A stretch of 36,881 bases of DNA from CAMQVM01 sp044433365 (lineage in GTDB: Bacteria; Bacteroidota; Bacteroidia; Bacteroidales; Rikenellaceae): assembly GCA_044433365.1 (NCBI GenBank), contig JAWXTR010000012.1:1-36881 (forward strand), written 5' to 3'. Of the stretch, positions 24,591 to 32,416 are shown in pieces. Below the pieces are notes generated by a model that worked only from the letters and a program-made list of their open reading frames with translations, made no database searches and had not been told where the DNA came from. The number at the start of each line of letters is the position of its first letter. Positions within the stretch are counted from its first letter, which is position 1. A program made the translations under genes and the position numbers.

Positions 24591-24930
24591 TAGATGTAGC
24601 AGGGCTACGTCTCTACTTGCTACGTTTTATTACAGAAGTAATTTAAACTTTTAATAGCTCGACTGTAGAGACGTAGCCTTGCTACGTCTGTAACAAAATA
24701 GCTATCGTTTTTTTAAGGTTTTTAAAAACTAAATCAGAGTTGTTTTTTAGACGTAGCAGGGCTACTTCTCTACTGCTGTATCTTATTACAGAAGTAATTT
24801 AAACTTTTGATAGCTCGACTGTAGAGACGTAGCCCTGCTACGTCTGTAACAAAATAGATATCGTTTCTTAAAGGTTTTTTTTAAACTAATCGGTGTCGTT
24901 TTTTAGACGTAGCAGGGCTACGTCTCTACT
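24591..24930. repeat. Tandem array of five REP-like hairpins (156-bp period)
   Basis: Hairpins at 24591-24616, 24664-24694, 24749-24773, 24821-24850 and 24904-24930 alternate in orientation. A composite unit starting TTATTACAGAAGTAATTTAA occurs at 24627 and again at 24783 (period 156 bp); each holds one plus and one minus hairpin. The stem is AGACGTAG/CTACGTCT with loop CCCTG (CCTTG once). These fill the whole 422-bp gap between convergent genes; nothing else is seen. Confidence 0.9.
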
Positions 24931-24978
24931 GCTACGTGCGAAAACAGGGAAATCACAAAAGGGTTTTGCAAATTTTCC

Positions 24979-26148
24979 TTAAAAACTAGCAATTGCAACA
25001 ACAGGATTACTATCAAGAGTAAGTTTAGAAAAATTGGCTTTGAAGCTATCTGAAGTTTTAATTTCACTGCTGTTTTCACCACCTCTTTCCTTCTCAAATG
25101 CTCCTAAAATTGTTTCGCAGTTAATCAGCGAAGATACTTTTTTATTAGAAGTTAATATTCTTGGGAAAAATGGCAATCCTCCCTCAATATCATCAATAAA
25201 TCCACCAAATTTAAGCTCCGTAGCCTCACCGCTCTCTTTTGAATAGATTATTGGCTTAGTTTTCTCATATCTTGATGACTCAAAAAATAGATAGTTATCG
25301 CTCTCTACAACACTTTGAATAGTGTGAAATTCTAATGATCTAGTATAGAAATCGTCATCACACAATAGCTTAGCTAAATCCTCAGTCGAGCTTTCAAGTT
25401 TAATAATCCATTTTGGTTTATAACTTCTATTACTAATATTAAATATTGTATCGCAATACATATATTTATAAAAAGTCTCTTTATTAAAATGATACGCCAT
25501 CACCTCTCTCTTATTTACAGAAATTCGTCCTTTTGTATTTGGCTCAAAATTTAGGTGATTTGGAAGTGAATCGAGAATTCTATTTTTATCGAAAAAATAG
25601 AGTCTATTTGCCATCTTTCCTCTAATATTATACTCTCCTCTTGCCCAAGTGCCATCGCCTAAAGCGATAATATAGCCAAAATATGAGTCATGAATATTCT
25701 GCGGTATAGTTGAATTTATAACCGAACCATCGAGTAGAGAGTACTCTATTAAATCGAGACCTCTCGACATCACTATCGACATTTTTTCTCCATCTACAAT
25801 CTTACCTGGCGCAACAGCTAGATATTCATCATGACCCTTGCCCTTAGTTCCAACTTTTCTTAAAAACTTGCCACTTTGTGAATTAAATACATGACAACCA
25901 GAGGCAGATGTAATTACGATAATATCATTATCACAATACGCAATCTCAGCATTACCACCTATCAACGATTCATCAGTAGTTTCTAATGGTAGATAACGTA
26001 CCGAGCTAAAATAGTCCGACATTTTTAGCTCTATTTTTGTGGAGTTGCTAATATCTACGATGTTTTTGCTACCATTAGCTCCTTTATTTCCACACGAGTA
26101 GACAATTAATAAAGATAATGCAACTATAAATAAATTTACTTTCGACAT
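24979..26148 (-). CDS. 6-bladed beta-propeller lipoprotein
   Basis: A lipoprotein of about 389 residues. The reading frame is open 27 codons further upstream, but the start chosen (ATG at 26148, MSKVNLFIVALSLLIVYSC) gives a clean lipobox V-Y-S-C and leaves 10 bases after the M56 gene instead of a 71-base overlap. After the anchor, SDYFSSVRYLPLETTDESLIGG is the opening of the Bacteroidetes 6-bladed propeller family (BF3164/DUF4934-like), followed by GKFLRKVGTKGKGHDEYLA and further blades. The function is unknown; it is third in the blaI-M56-propeller operon, so it may be its output or a sensor partner. Confidence 0.82.
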   Translation of the reverse strand: MSKVNLFIVALSLLIVYSCGNKGANGSKNIVDISNSTKIELKMSDYFSSVRYLPLETTDESLIGGNAEIAYCDNDIIVITSASGCHVFNSQSGKFLRKVGTKGKGHDEYLAVAPGKIVDGEKMSIVMSRGLDLIEYSLLDGSVINSTIPQNIHDSYFGYIIALGDGTWARGEYNIRGKMANRLYFFDKNRILDSLPNHLNFEPNTKGRISVNKREVMAYHFNKETFYKYMYCDTIFNISNRSYKPKWIIKLESSTEDLAKLLCDDDFYTRSLEFHTIQSVVESDNYLFFESSRYEKTKPIIYSKESGEATELKFGGFIDDIEGGLPFFPRILTSNKKVSSLINCETILGAFEKERGGENSSEIKTSDSFKANFSKLTLDSNPVVAIASF

Positions 26149-26158
26149 AATTATAATT

Positions 26159-27592
26159 TTATTTTTTTGTAGTAACCAAAACGACCCCATTACTAGCTTT
26201 TTCACCATATAAATCGATTGCCTGAGCATCTTTATAGATAGTAATCTTTTCTACTTTATTTTGGTCAATGTTTTCTATATCTGAATACGACACCTCTTTT
26301 CCATCGATAAAATATAACGGATTACCATCTATTTTTGTATTTTCAATATCTTTTGTGCTATTTTCAATTGTCTCTTGCGCATTTTCCGCCTTTTTCATTG
26401 TTCCATAACCCACAACTTTTACCTCTTCGTTAATGGTATTATTGCTGGATGTTTTGCCATCTTTTAAGGTTACTATTATAACTCCATTAGCTCCTTTTTC
26501 GCCATAAATTGCAGTTGCCGATTCATCTTTCAATACCGATACGCTTTCTATAGTGGTTGGGTCTGTCGCTTCTAGCTGAGCCTCTGTCGACTCTTTACCA
26601 TCTATTACAACGAGAGCCTTTTTGGCATTTTCATCGTCTAAGGAGCCGACTACAATCTTTTTTTGATCTGTTTTTTGTTCGACTACCGACTCAATTTTAT
26701 CCAAATTATCTTTACTATTTTCTACGCCACTTTTTGCACTATTAGTTAGTGTCAACATTGCAAACGCAATAGGCAATAGACCATATCGAAGTATGGCTAT
26801 TTTCGATTTTTGTTCTCTGTTCATCATAATAATACGATTTTTAAGGTTTGAATTATTGAAATAGGTTGCAACTCTACTTTTATTATCTGTGCAACATAGG
26901 CGCAGTAGCCCATATTGATACTCTTTTTTATCGCTTCCAGAGAGTAAAACCTCTCTATCGGCAATGAATTCAAGATTTTGACGCATTTCACCCCTTATAT
27001 ACCAAACGGCAGGGTTGTACCAAAACAAAAGGGTGAAAATCTCGCTTATAATCAAATCAAAAGAGTGCAAGCCATCACTGTGCGATAGTTCGTGTTTTAA
27101 AACATCGCTACTTTCATCAAACTCTTTTGATGGTAAAAAAATCCATTTAAAAAAGGAAAAAGGCACAATATCGTGGTTAACAAAATAGTAATTAACCCCA
27201 TTATAACAATATCTTTTCGATCTCATTTTAATTTTTATTATGGTGATTAACCCCATTGCCATTTTTACAAACATAATGGCAGCTACGATACTCCAAAAAA
27301 TGGGAATTATTGTCTCAAAAGGCGATTTCGACACCTCTTCTACTGCCTGTTGTGAGCTTCCTGCATTAATTAGTATATCGCTATTCTCTAGTAATTTGTC
27401 TATGCCCGAACCGCTTTTTTCAAAGTTCCAAAACGATGGAATAGAATGGAAAGTTAGCGATGCAGCAAGCGAAATAAGAAAATATAGTCGTCGCAAAATA
27501 AAATTACTATCTTTTCTTAAAAATATAGCATAAATAAGCGCAAAAACCATAATTGCTAAATTTGCTTTTGCGAAATATATTAAGATATCCAT
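26159..27592 (-). CDS. M56 BlaR1-like membrane metallopeptidase with two plug-like modules
   Basis: A 477-residue integral-membrane peptidase. Membrane segments lie near 5-23, 35-52, 95-118 and about 270-288. The zinc motif is H167-E-L-S-H171 in LKHELSHSDG, with the downstream glutamate in LEFIADREV. Instead of a penicillin-binding sensor domain, the periplasmic tail has two modules resembling the TonB-receptor plug/carboxypeptidase-linked fold: VVIDGKES...IESVSVLKDESATAIYG...NGVIIVT (about 325-378) and YFIDGKEV...VEKITIYKDAQAIDLYG...NGVVLVTTKK (about 425-477). By analogy with BlaR1/BlaI it should cleave or control the repressor encoded 56 bases upstream. The signal sensed is unknown. Confidence 0.9.
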   Translation of the reverse strand: MDILIYFAKANLAIMVFALIYAIFLRKDSNFILRRLYFLISLAASLTFHSIPSFWNFEKSGSGIDKLLENSDILINAGSSQQAVEEVSKSPFETIIPIFWSIVAAIMFVKMAMGLITIIKIKMRSKRYCYNGVNYYFVNHDIVPFSFFKWIFLPSKEFDESSDVLKHELSHSDGLHSFDLIISEIFTLLFWYNPAVWYIRGEMRQNLEFIADREVLLSGSDKKEYQYGLLRLCCTDNKSRVATYFNNSNLKNRIIMMNREQKSKIAILRYGLLPIAFAMLTLTNSAKSGVENSKDNLDKIESVVEQKTDQKKIVVGSLDDENAKKALVVIDGKESTEAQLEATDPTTIESVSVLKDESATAIYGEKGANGVIIVTLKDGKTSSNNTINEEVKVVGYGTMKKAENAQETIENSTKDIENTKIDGNPLYFIDGKEVSYSDIENIDQNKVEKITIYKDAQAIDLYGEKASNGVVLVTTKK

Positions 27593-27648
27593 GAATGTAA
27601 GTAATTGTAAATTATAAACTATAAATTATAAATAATAGAAGTACCGTA

Positions 27649-28014
27649 TTACTCATTATTACTCTCAATAAGTTCAATTATCTCTTCTAATTCATCTTTC
27701 GAAAGTCGTTTTTCTTTTACGAAAAATGCTACCATATCTTTATATGAGTTTGTAAAATAATCTTTTACAACTGTACCCATAAATTCACGTTTATAGTCGG
27801 AAAGATGGATTTTAGGGGTGAAAACATTGGTATTGCCATAACGTTTTGACTCTACATAGCCCTTTTTTTCCAAATTTCTAACAATCGATGCTACAGTTGT
27901 GTAGGGAATTTTATCGCTTTGGTCGAGTTTAGAGATAAAATCCTTTATCACTCCACTCCCTATAGCCCAAATTGCCTGCATTACCTCCTCTTCTTGTATA
28001 GTTAATTTTTTCAT
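27649..28014 (-). CDS. BlaI/MecI-family transcriptional repressor
   Basis: A 121-residue winged-helix repressor of the penicillinase-repressor family: KLTIQEEEVMQAIWAIGSG, then IPYTTVASIVRNLEKKGYVESKRYGNTNVFTPKI (recognition helix and wing) and a C-terminal dimerisation helix pair (YKDMVAFFVKEKRLSKDELEEIIELIE). It is the first gene of an operon with the M56 peptidase, the classic BlaI-BlaR1 pairing. A perfect 9-bp-arm palindrome over its own promoter (28053-28071) is the likely autoregulatory operator. No beta-lactamase gene is nearby, so the regulon is not resistance on present evidence. Confidence 0.94.
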   Translation of the reverse strand: MKKLTIQEEEVMQAIWAIGSGVIKDFISKLDQSDKIPYTTVASIVRNLEKKGYVESKRYGNTNVFTPKIHLSDYKREFMGTVVKDYFTNSYKDMVAFFVKEKRLSKDELEEIIELIESNNE

Positions 28015-28048
28015 ATTGCTATTTTTTAGTATTCCTATTAATTATTCG

Positions 28049-28079
28049 CAAAGTTACGAAATTTTCGTAACAAACCAAA
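28049..28079 (-). promoter_or_regulatory. Promoter and palindromic operator of the blaI operon
   Basis: On the minus strand TTTG (28079-28076) is followed by 19 bases and TAACTTTG (28056-28049), a consensus -33/-7 pair. The spacer and -7 edge hold GTTACGAAA-T-TTTCGTAAC (28053-28071), with two perfect 9-bp arms. A repressor bound there would block polymerase. The leader to the ATG at 28014 is about 30 nt. Confidence 0.75.
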
Positions 28080-28205
28080 CGTTTTTACATTTTTTTATAT
28101 TTTTATTTTTTTTACACGTTGCGTGCAATCTATCTTTGGATGCGCATAGTTCTAAATGCCAAATACCAGCGGGCAGGGCAAAGACCCATTTGATAGCTGT
28201 GCTTC

Positions 28206-28317
28206 CTAATCTCTAATCCCTAACCTCTAACCTCTAATCTCTAACCTCTAATCTCTAACCTCTAATCTCTAACCTCTAATCTCTAACCCCTAATCTCTAA
28301 TCCCTAACCTCTAACTA
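28206..28317. repeat. Heptamer array CTAAYCY, 16 units in perfect phase
   Basis: CTAA occurs at every seventh base from 28206 to 28311 without a single phase break; the three other positions vary as ACC/TCT/CCC-type. The last unit supplies the stop codon of the FKBP gene (CTA on the plus strand at 28311-28313). It resembles telomeric repeats in look only. The rest of the gap back to blaI (28080-28205) shows no gene. Confidence 0.95.
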
Positions 28318-28715
28318 ACAGTAATAAGCTCCACCTCAAATATAAGCGAAGAACGTCCTGGGATACCACTTGAAGCTTTATCGCCATAACCCATTTCAGA
28401 AGGGATATATATCTCCCAAATATCGCCGATTTTCATATTTACTAAAGCAATTTGCCACCCCTCAATCACTTCACGCACTCTAAAAGTGGCTGGATAGCTG
28501 TTTTCTCGTGATGAATCAAACTCTCTACCATCGATAAAACGACCAGTGTAGTGTACCGATACTACTTCATTTATAGATGGTGATATTTGGCTCTCGCCGC
28601 ATTTAATTACCTTATAATATACACCTTTGTCGAGAAGATTTACCCCCTCTTGTTTTGAGATATTTCTCATAAAAGCCTTATTAGCAGCTTTATATTCTTG
28701 TGTAGATTTTTTCAT
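28311..28715 (-). CDS. FKBP-type peptidyl-prolyl cis-trans isomerase
   Basis: A 134-residue proline isomerase. After a charged N-terminal helix region (1-30) comes one FKBP domain: VSVHYTGRFIDGREFDSS, VIEGWQIALVNMKIGDIWEIYIPSEMGYGD and IPGRSSLIFEVELITV, with the aromatic active-site residues (Tyr, Phe, Trp in EGWQ, Tyr in MGYGD) kept. There is no signal peptide or lipobox, unlike many Bacteroidetes FKBPs, so it is probably cytosolic unless the true start lies elsewhere. It lies 48 bases behind the DUF486 gene on the same strand. Its stop codon is part of the heptamer array. Confidence 0.93.
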   Translation of the reverse strand: MKKSTQEYKAANKAFMRNISKQEGVNLLDKGVYYKVIKCGESQISPSINEVVSVHYTGRFIDGREFDSSRENSYPATFRVREVIEGWQIALVNMKIGDIWEIYIPSEMGYGDKASSGIPGRSSLIFEVELITVS

Positions 28716-28763
28716 TAATAATTTGTAATTTATAATTGATAATTTGTTATTGATAATTGATAC

Positions 28764-29147
28764 TTATCTACTCGTATCCAAAAAGACGAAATATACAGCA
28801 CCTATAAGCAGAACGAACGCTACTAAATGGTTCCAACGCAGTTCATTACCCTGGAAAAATAGATTTGCAAAAACTGTAAAAACAATTAAAGTTATCACCT
28901 CTTGCATAACCTTTAGCTGCATAAGAGTAAATGGGCCGCCATTTCCTATGAAGCCTATTCTATTTGCAGGTACTTGACAAGCATACTCAGCAAGCGCAAT
29001 AGCCCAAGAAAATAGAATTACACCATACAAAGGCCATTTTGAACTAACCCCCATCTGACTTAGTTTTAAATGCCCATACCAAGCGAAAGTCATAAAAATA
29101 TTTGATACAACAAGCAACCCAATAGTTGCTAAAGATGTTTGCCACAT
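28764..29147 (-). CDS. DUF486/DMT-superfamily small membrane protein
   Basis: A 127-residue protein with four hydrophobic segments: about 5-25, 40-58, 80-100 and 106-123. The family signature stretches FMTFAWYGHLK, FSWAIALAEYACQVPANRIG and FTLMQLKVMQEVITL match the DUF486 group of the drug/metabolite transporter superfamily. The transported substrate is unknown. It is on the same strand as FKBP (48-base AT-rich gap); a family A palindrome (29171-29337) lies just upstream, so its promoter is unclear. Confidence 0.88.
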   Translation of the reverse strand: MWQTSLATIGLLVVSNIFMTFAWYGHLKLSQMGVSSKWPLYGVILFSWAIALAEYACQVPANRIGFIGNGGPFTLMQLKVMQEVITLIVFTVFANLFFQGNELRWNHLVAFVLLIGAVYFVFLDTSR

Positions 29148-29170
29148 AATTTTTTAGTTATCCAACCCTT

Positions 29171-29337
29171 TAAGTAGTGTAAAACAATTATTGCCATATT
29201 CTTAATAGCACTCTTGGAGCGATATTTTTCACTATTAAATCTCAATATAGAACCACTATATTTTCGATTCAATAGCAAAAAATCTCATCTCCAATAGCAC
29301 TTTTAAAAATACACCAATAATTATTTTACCCTACTTA
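29171..29337 (-). repeat. Family A MITE-like palindrome, copy 3 (inverted)
   Basis: A complete 167-bp copy in the opposite orientation to 6963-7129. Reverse-complemented, it differs visibly from that copy at one position (TTTTTAAAAG for TTTTTAATAG). It lies between glyS (its 3' side) and the DUF486 gene (its 5' side), and TA is again present at both tips. Confidence 0.92.
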
Positions 29338-29407
29338 TATATAATAGTAGGGGTTATTTTTGCGACAAAGGTAATAATAATTTTGGGAGTTGCTGAAAAG
29401 CATTAAA

Positions 29408-29460
29408 TTTAAGGAGGAGTTCATAAATCATGTAAAATCGATTTACGAACTCCCCTTAAA
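29408..29460. repeat. Hairpin at the glyS 3' end
   Basis: TTTAAGGAGGAGTTCATAAATC (left, 29408-29429) pairs with GATTTACGAACTCCCCTTAAA (29440-29460) with one bulge and one mismatch. The arms contain GGAGTTC/GAACTCC, like the ends of family B. It lies 32 bases beyond the glyS stop and probably forms the mRNA end; there is no strong T-run on the glyS strand. Confidence 0.55.
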
Positions 29461-29491
29461 TAAAATTTTTAAATCTCTAAAAATGCAGAAT

Positions 29492-31045
29492 TTATTTCAA
29501 CTTAGCAATAAGGTTTTTCATAGAAACCTCAGCTTCGATAATCGAAGGAAGCTCTGCAATAGCAACACGTTTTTGCTCCATAGTGTCACGGTAGCGAACT
29601 GTTACTGTTTGATCTTCCAATGTTTGGTGGTCGACAGTAACACAAAGAGGAGTACCAATTGCATCATTACGACGGTAACGCTTACCGATACTATCTTTTG
29701 AGTCGCATTGACAAACATGGTCAAGAATTAGAGAATCGTAGATAGAATCTGCAATCTCAGGTAGACCATCTTTCTTAACAAGAGGCAAGATAGCAACCTT
29801 TACTGGTGCTAATGGTGCAGGAATACGTAGTAGAGTGCGGCTCTCTTTTGCGCCATTCTCTTTTACAATTTCTTCCTCTTTATATGATGCTGAAAGCACT
29901 TGTAGAACCATACGGTCTACACCGATAGATGTTTCGACAACGTAAGGAACATAGTTTTTATTAAGCTCTGTATCAAAGTATTGAAGCTTTTTACCCGATA
30001 GCTCTTGGTGGCTAGAAAGGTCGAAATCAGTACGAGAGTGGATGCCCTCAACCTCTTTAAAACCAAACGGAAAGTTAAACTCTACATCGGCAGCAGCGTT
30101 AGCATAGTGAGCCAATTTTTCGTGGTCGTGGAAACGGTAGTTACCATCACCAAAACCAAGAGCACGGTGCCATCTCATGCGGAACTCTTTCCAATGGTGG
30201 TACCACTGCATCTCTTCACCCGGGCGCACAAAGAATTGCATCTCCATCTGTTCAAACTCACGCATACGGAAGATAAACTGACGTGCTACAATCTCATTAC
30301 GGAACGCTTTACCAATTTGAGCAATACCAAAAGGAATCTTCATACGTCCAGTTTTCTGAACATTTAGGAAGTTTACGAATATACCTTGTGCAGTCTCTGG
30401 ACGAAGATATATTTTGTTTGCACCCTCAGCCACAGAACCGATTTTTGTATCAAACATAAGGTTGAATTGGCGTACCTCTGTCCAGTTGCGAGTGCCAGAG
30501 ATAGGACACACAATTTCGCAATCTTCAATCACCTGTTTTACCTCTTCAAGATTGTTATCGGTAAGTGAATCAACCATGCGTTTGTTGATCTGATCACGAC
30601 GAGCTTTGATTTCAGCAATGCGTGGGTTAGTCTCGATAAACATCTCACGGTCGAAAGTTTCGCCAAAACGTTTAGCAGCTTTCGTCACCTCTTTTTCGAT
30701 TTTATCGTCCTGCTTAGCAAGCCAATCCTCGATTAGAACATCGGCACGATAGCGTTTTTTTGAATCTTTGTTGTCGATAAGTGGATCGTTAAAGGCTGCA
30801 ACGTGACCCGATGCCTCCCAAGTTTTTGGGTGCATAAAGATGGCAGCATCAATACCTACAATATTTTGGTGTAGTTTGACCATTGCATCCCACCAATATT
30901 TTTTGATATTATTTTTAAGCTCAACACCTAATTGACCATAGTCGTAAACCGCACTTAAACCATCATAAATCTCACTAGATTGAAAGATAAATCCATACTC
31001 TTTGCTGTGCGCAATTAATTTTTTAAAAAGCTCTTCTTGTGTCAT
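29492..31045 (-). CDS. glyS: Glycine--tRNA ligase (dimeric alpha2 type)
   Basis: Charges tRNA-Gly. The 517-residue class II enzyme is of the eukaryote/archaea-like alpha2 form rather than the alpha2beta2 form: SSEIYDGLSAVYDYGQLGVELKNNIKKYWW at the start, motif 2 around RPETAQGIFVNF and FGIAQIGKAFRNEI, motif 3 PYVVETSIGVDRMVLQVL, and the C-terminal anticodon-binding domain (APVKVAILPLVKKDGLPEIA). Length is normal. It is divergent from ruvX with 136 bp between; a -7 box TAATTTTG (31103-31096, minus strand) fits, giving a leader of about 45 nt. Confidence 0.97.
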   Translation of the reverse strand: MTQEELFKKLIAHSKEYGFIFQSSEIYDGLSAVYDYGQLGVELKNNIKKYWWDAMVKLHQNIVGIDAAIFMHPKTWEASGHVAAFNDPLIDNKDSKKRYRADVLIEDWLAKQDDKIEKEVTKAAKRFGETFDREMFIETNPRIAEIKARRDQINKRMVDSLTDNNLEEVKQVIEDCEIVCPISGTRNWTEVRQFNLMFDTKIGSVAEGANKIYLRPETAQGIFVNFLNVQKTGRMKIPFGIAQIGKAFRNEIVARQFIFRMREFEQMEMQFFVRPGEEMQWYHHWKEFRMRWHRALGFGDGNYRFHDHEKLAHYANAAADVEFNFPFGFKEVEGIHSRTDFDLSSHQELSGKKLQYFDTELNKNYVPYVVETSIGVDRMVLQVLSASYKEEEIVKENGAKESRTLLRIPAPLAPVKVAILPLVKKDGLPEIADSIYDSLILDHVCQCDSKDSIGKRYRRNDAIGTPLCVTVDHQTLEDQTVTVRYRDTMEQKRVAIAELPSIIEAEVSMKNLIAKLK

Positions 31046-31095
31046 ACTATATAATGTTTAAAATTTTTTTCGATATTTTTCGTTTTATAAGTGTA

Positions 31096-31103
31096 CAAAA
31101 TTA
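31096..31103 (-). promoter_or_regulatory. Probable -7 box of glyS
   Basis: TAATTTTG on the minus strand matches TAnnTTTG, about 50 bases before the glyS ATG. No TTG -33 element is obvious. Confidence 0.4.
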
Positions 31104-31156
31104 ATATTTTGTTTGTGATAAAAGAAAAAAAATAACGTAATTTCACAAAGATAGTG

Positions 31157-31164
31157 TATCTTTG
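31157..31164 (+). promoter_or_regulatory. -7 box of ruvX-def
   Basis: TATCTTTG followed by C is a perfect Bacteroidetes -7 element, only 17 bases before the TTG start codon of ruvX, so the leader would be about 10-12 nt. Confidence 0.65.
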
Positions 31165-31181
31165 CGAAAAAATATAGAAAT

Positions 31182-31592
31182 TTGGGTAGAATTTTAGCCA
31201 TCGACTACGGAAAAAAACGTACAGGCATAGCAGTAACCGACCCTTTACAGATAATTGCAACAGGGTTAACTACGGTAGAAACCAATAAGTTAAAGAGCTT
31301 TTTAAAAGAGTATTCTTCGCAAAATGAGCTTGAAAAATTTGTTATTGGTTTGCCTCGACAAATGTCGGGAGAATACTCCGAAAGTTATAAATATATAAAA
31401 CCTTTCTCTATTTGGCTTCAAAAAGAGTTTCCAGATAAGGAGGTGATTTTTGTCGATGAGAGGTTTACCTCGAAATTGGCAATGCAGGCGATTATTGCGG
31501 GCGGAGTCAAAAAATCGGCTCGACGTGATAAGGCACTTGTCGACAAAGTGAGTGCAACAATAATTTTACAAACATATTTAGAAAATTTATAA
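31182..31592 (+). CDS. ruvX: Holliday junction resolvase-like protein RuvX/YqgF
   Basis: A 136-residue RNase H-like nuclease implicated in 16S rRNA pre-processing and junction resolution. Motifs: RILAIDYGKKRTGIAV (catalytic Asp), FVIGLPRQMSGEYSES, FVDERFTSKLA (second acidic site) and ARRDKALVDKVSATIILQTYL. The start codon is TTG at 31182; the residues GRILAIDYG follow at once as in other family members, and no ATG lies closer upstream in frame. The stop codon overlaps the def start (TAATG), so the two are translationally coupled. Confidence 0.92.
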   Translation: MGRILAIDYGKKRTGIAVTDPLQIIATGLTTVETNKLKSFLKEYSSQNELEKFVIGLPRQMSGEYSESYKYIKPFSIWLQKEFPDKEVIFVDERFTSKLAMQAIIAGGVKKSARRDKALVDKVSATIILQTYLENL

Positions 31593-32146
31593 TGGTATAT
31601 CCAATCTATCTATACGGCTCGTCCGTATTAAGAAAAGAATCGGTCGATATAGACCAAAACTATCCTGAGTTAGACACTTTTATTGCCGATATGTTCGACA
31701 CTATGGCAGATAGCGAGGGTATAGGCTTAGCTGCTCCACAAGTTGGTAAAAATATCAATCTTTTTGTGGTAGATGCAACTGCTTTTGGTGAGGAAGATCC
31801 AAATGCTGCTGACTTCAAAAAAGTGTTTATTAATGCCGAAATTTATGAACGTTCGGGCGAAAAAGTGCCTTTTATTGAGGGTTGCTTAAGCGTTCCTGGG
31901 GTTAGAGAGAACGTCGACAGATATGATGTTATTAAAGTTCGTTATATGGACGAAAATTTTATTGAGCACGATGAGGAGCTAGATGGAATCCGTGCTCGTG
32001 TAGTTCAACACGAATACGACCATATCGAAGGAGCACTATTTACCGACCGTATAGCCCCAATTCGCAAAACTCTAAACAAAGGTAAGCTAACAAAAATTGC
32101 TAAAGGCAAAATATCTGCTGCTTATCGTACTAAGTTGGTTAAATAA
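31592..32146 (+). CDS. def: Peptide deformylase
   Basis: Removes the N-formyl group from new proteins. The 184-residue Fe/Zn enzyme has all three motifs: EGIGLAAPQVG (motif 1), EGCLSVPG with metal ligand C98 (motif 2), and QHEYDH with H140-E141-H144 (motif 3). The insertion between motifs 1 and 2 (VDATAFGEEDPNAADFK) is typical of Bacteroidetes enzymes. It overlaps ruvX by one base. Tandem REP-like and AT-rich repeats follow its stop codon. Confidence 0.97.
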   Translation: MVYPIYLYGSSVLRKESVDIDQNYPELDTFIADMFDTMADSEGIGLAAPQVGKNINLFVVDATAFGEEDPNAADFKKVFINAEIYERSGEKVPFIEGCLSVPGVRENVDRYDVIKVRYMDENFIEHDEELDGIRARVVQHEYDHIEGALFTDRIAPIRKTLNKGKLTKIAKGKISAAYRTKLVK

Positions 32147-32416
32147 ATTATGAATTATAAATTATTAAGTTCGGTAATACTACGTAGAGATGTTGGGTCC
32201 AACATCTCTAATCGAACACAGAAATAATTCGTAATTTATAATTCGTAATTCGTAATTTATAATTATTTTCTTTGCTTGATTACAGACGATAGACCTATCG
32301 TCTCTACGGGGCGGAAAATAATTCGTAATTCGTAATTTATAATTCGTAATTCGTAATTATTTTCTTTGCTTGATTACAGACGATAGACCTATCGTCTCTA
32401 CGGGGCGGAAAATAAT
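32147..32416. repeat. REP-like hairpins and AT-rich words in tandem (94-bp period)
   Basis: Three hairpins with new tips: AGAGATGTTG-GGTC-CAACATCTCT (32184-32210) and two copies of AGACGATAG-ACC-TATCGTCT (32280-32307 and 32374-32401). The latter lie in a directly repeated unit of 94 bp that includes TTTTCTTTGCTTGATTACAG and CTCTACGGGGCGGAAAAT. Between them are runs of AATTCGTAATTTATAATT-type words. Nothing else is in the gap between def and the omega-amidase gene. Confidence 0.9.

Noticed and set aside
24591..24930. CRISPR array
   Set aside because: Repeats alternate in orientation, spacers are themselves repeated, the period is about 156 bp, and there are no cas genes.
26149..26229. 27-codon upstream extension of the propeller lipoprotein
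   Set aside because: It would overlap the M56 gene by 71 bases and hide the signal peptide; the ATG at 26148 gives a normal lipobox.
28206..28317. Telomere or chromosome end
   Set aside because: The heptamer only resembles telomeric repeats; normal genes continue on both sides.
31042..31260. 72-residue minus-strand frame at the glyS/ruvX gap
   Set aside because: AT-rich noise antisense to the start of ruvX and across both promoters.
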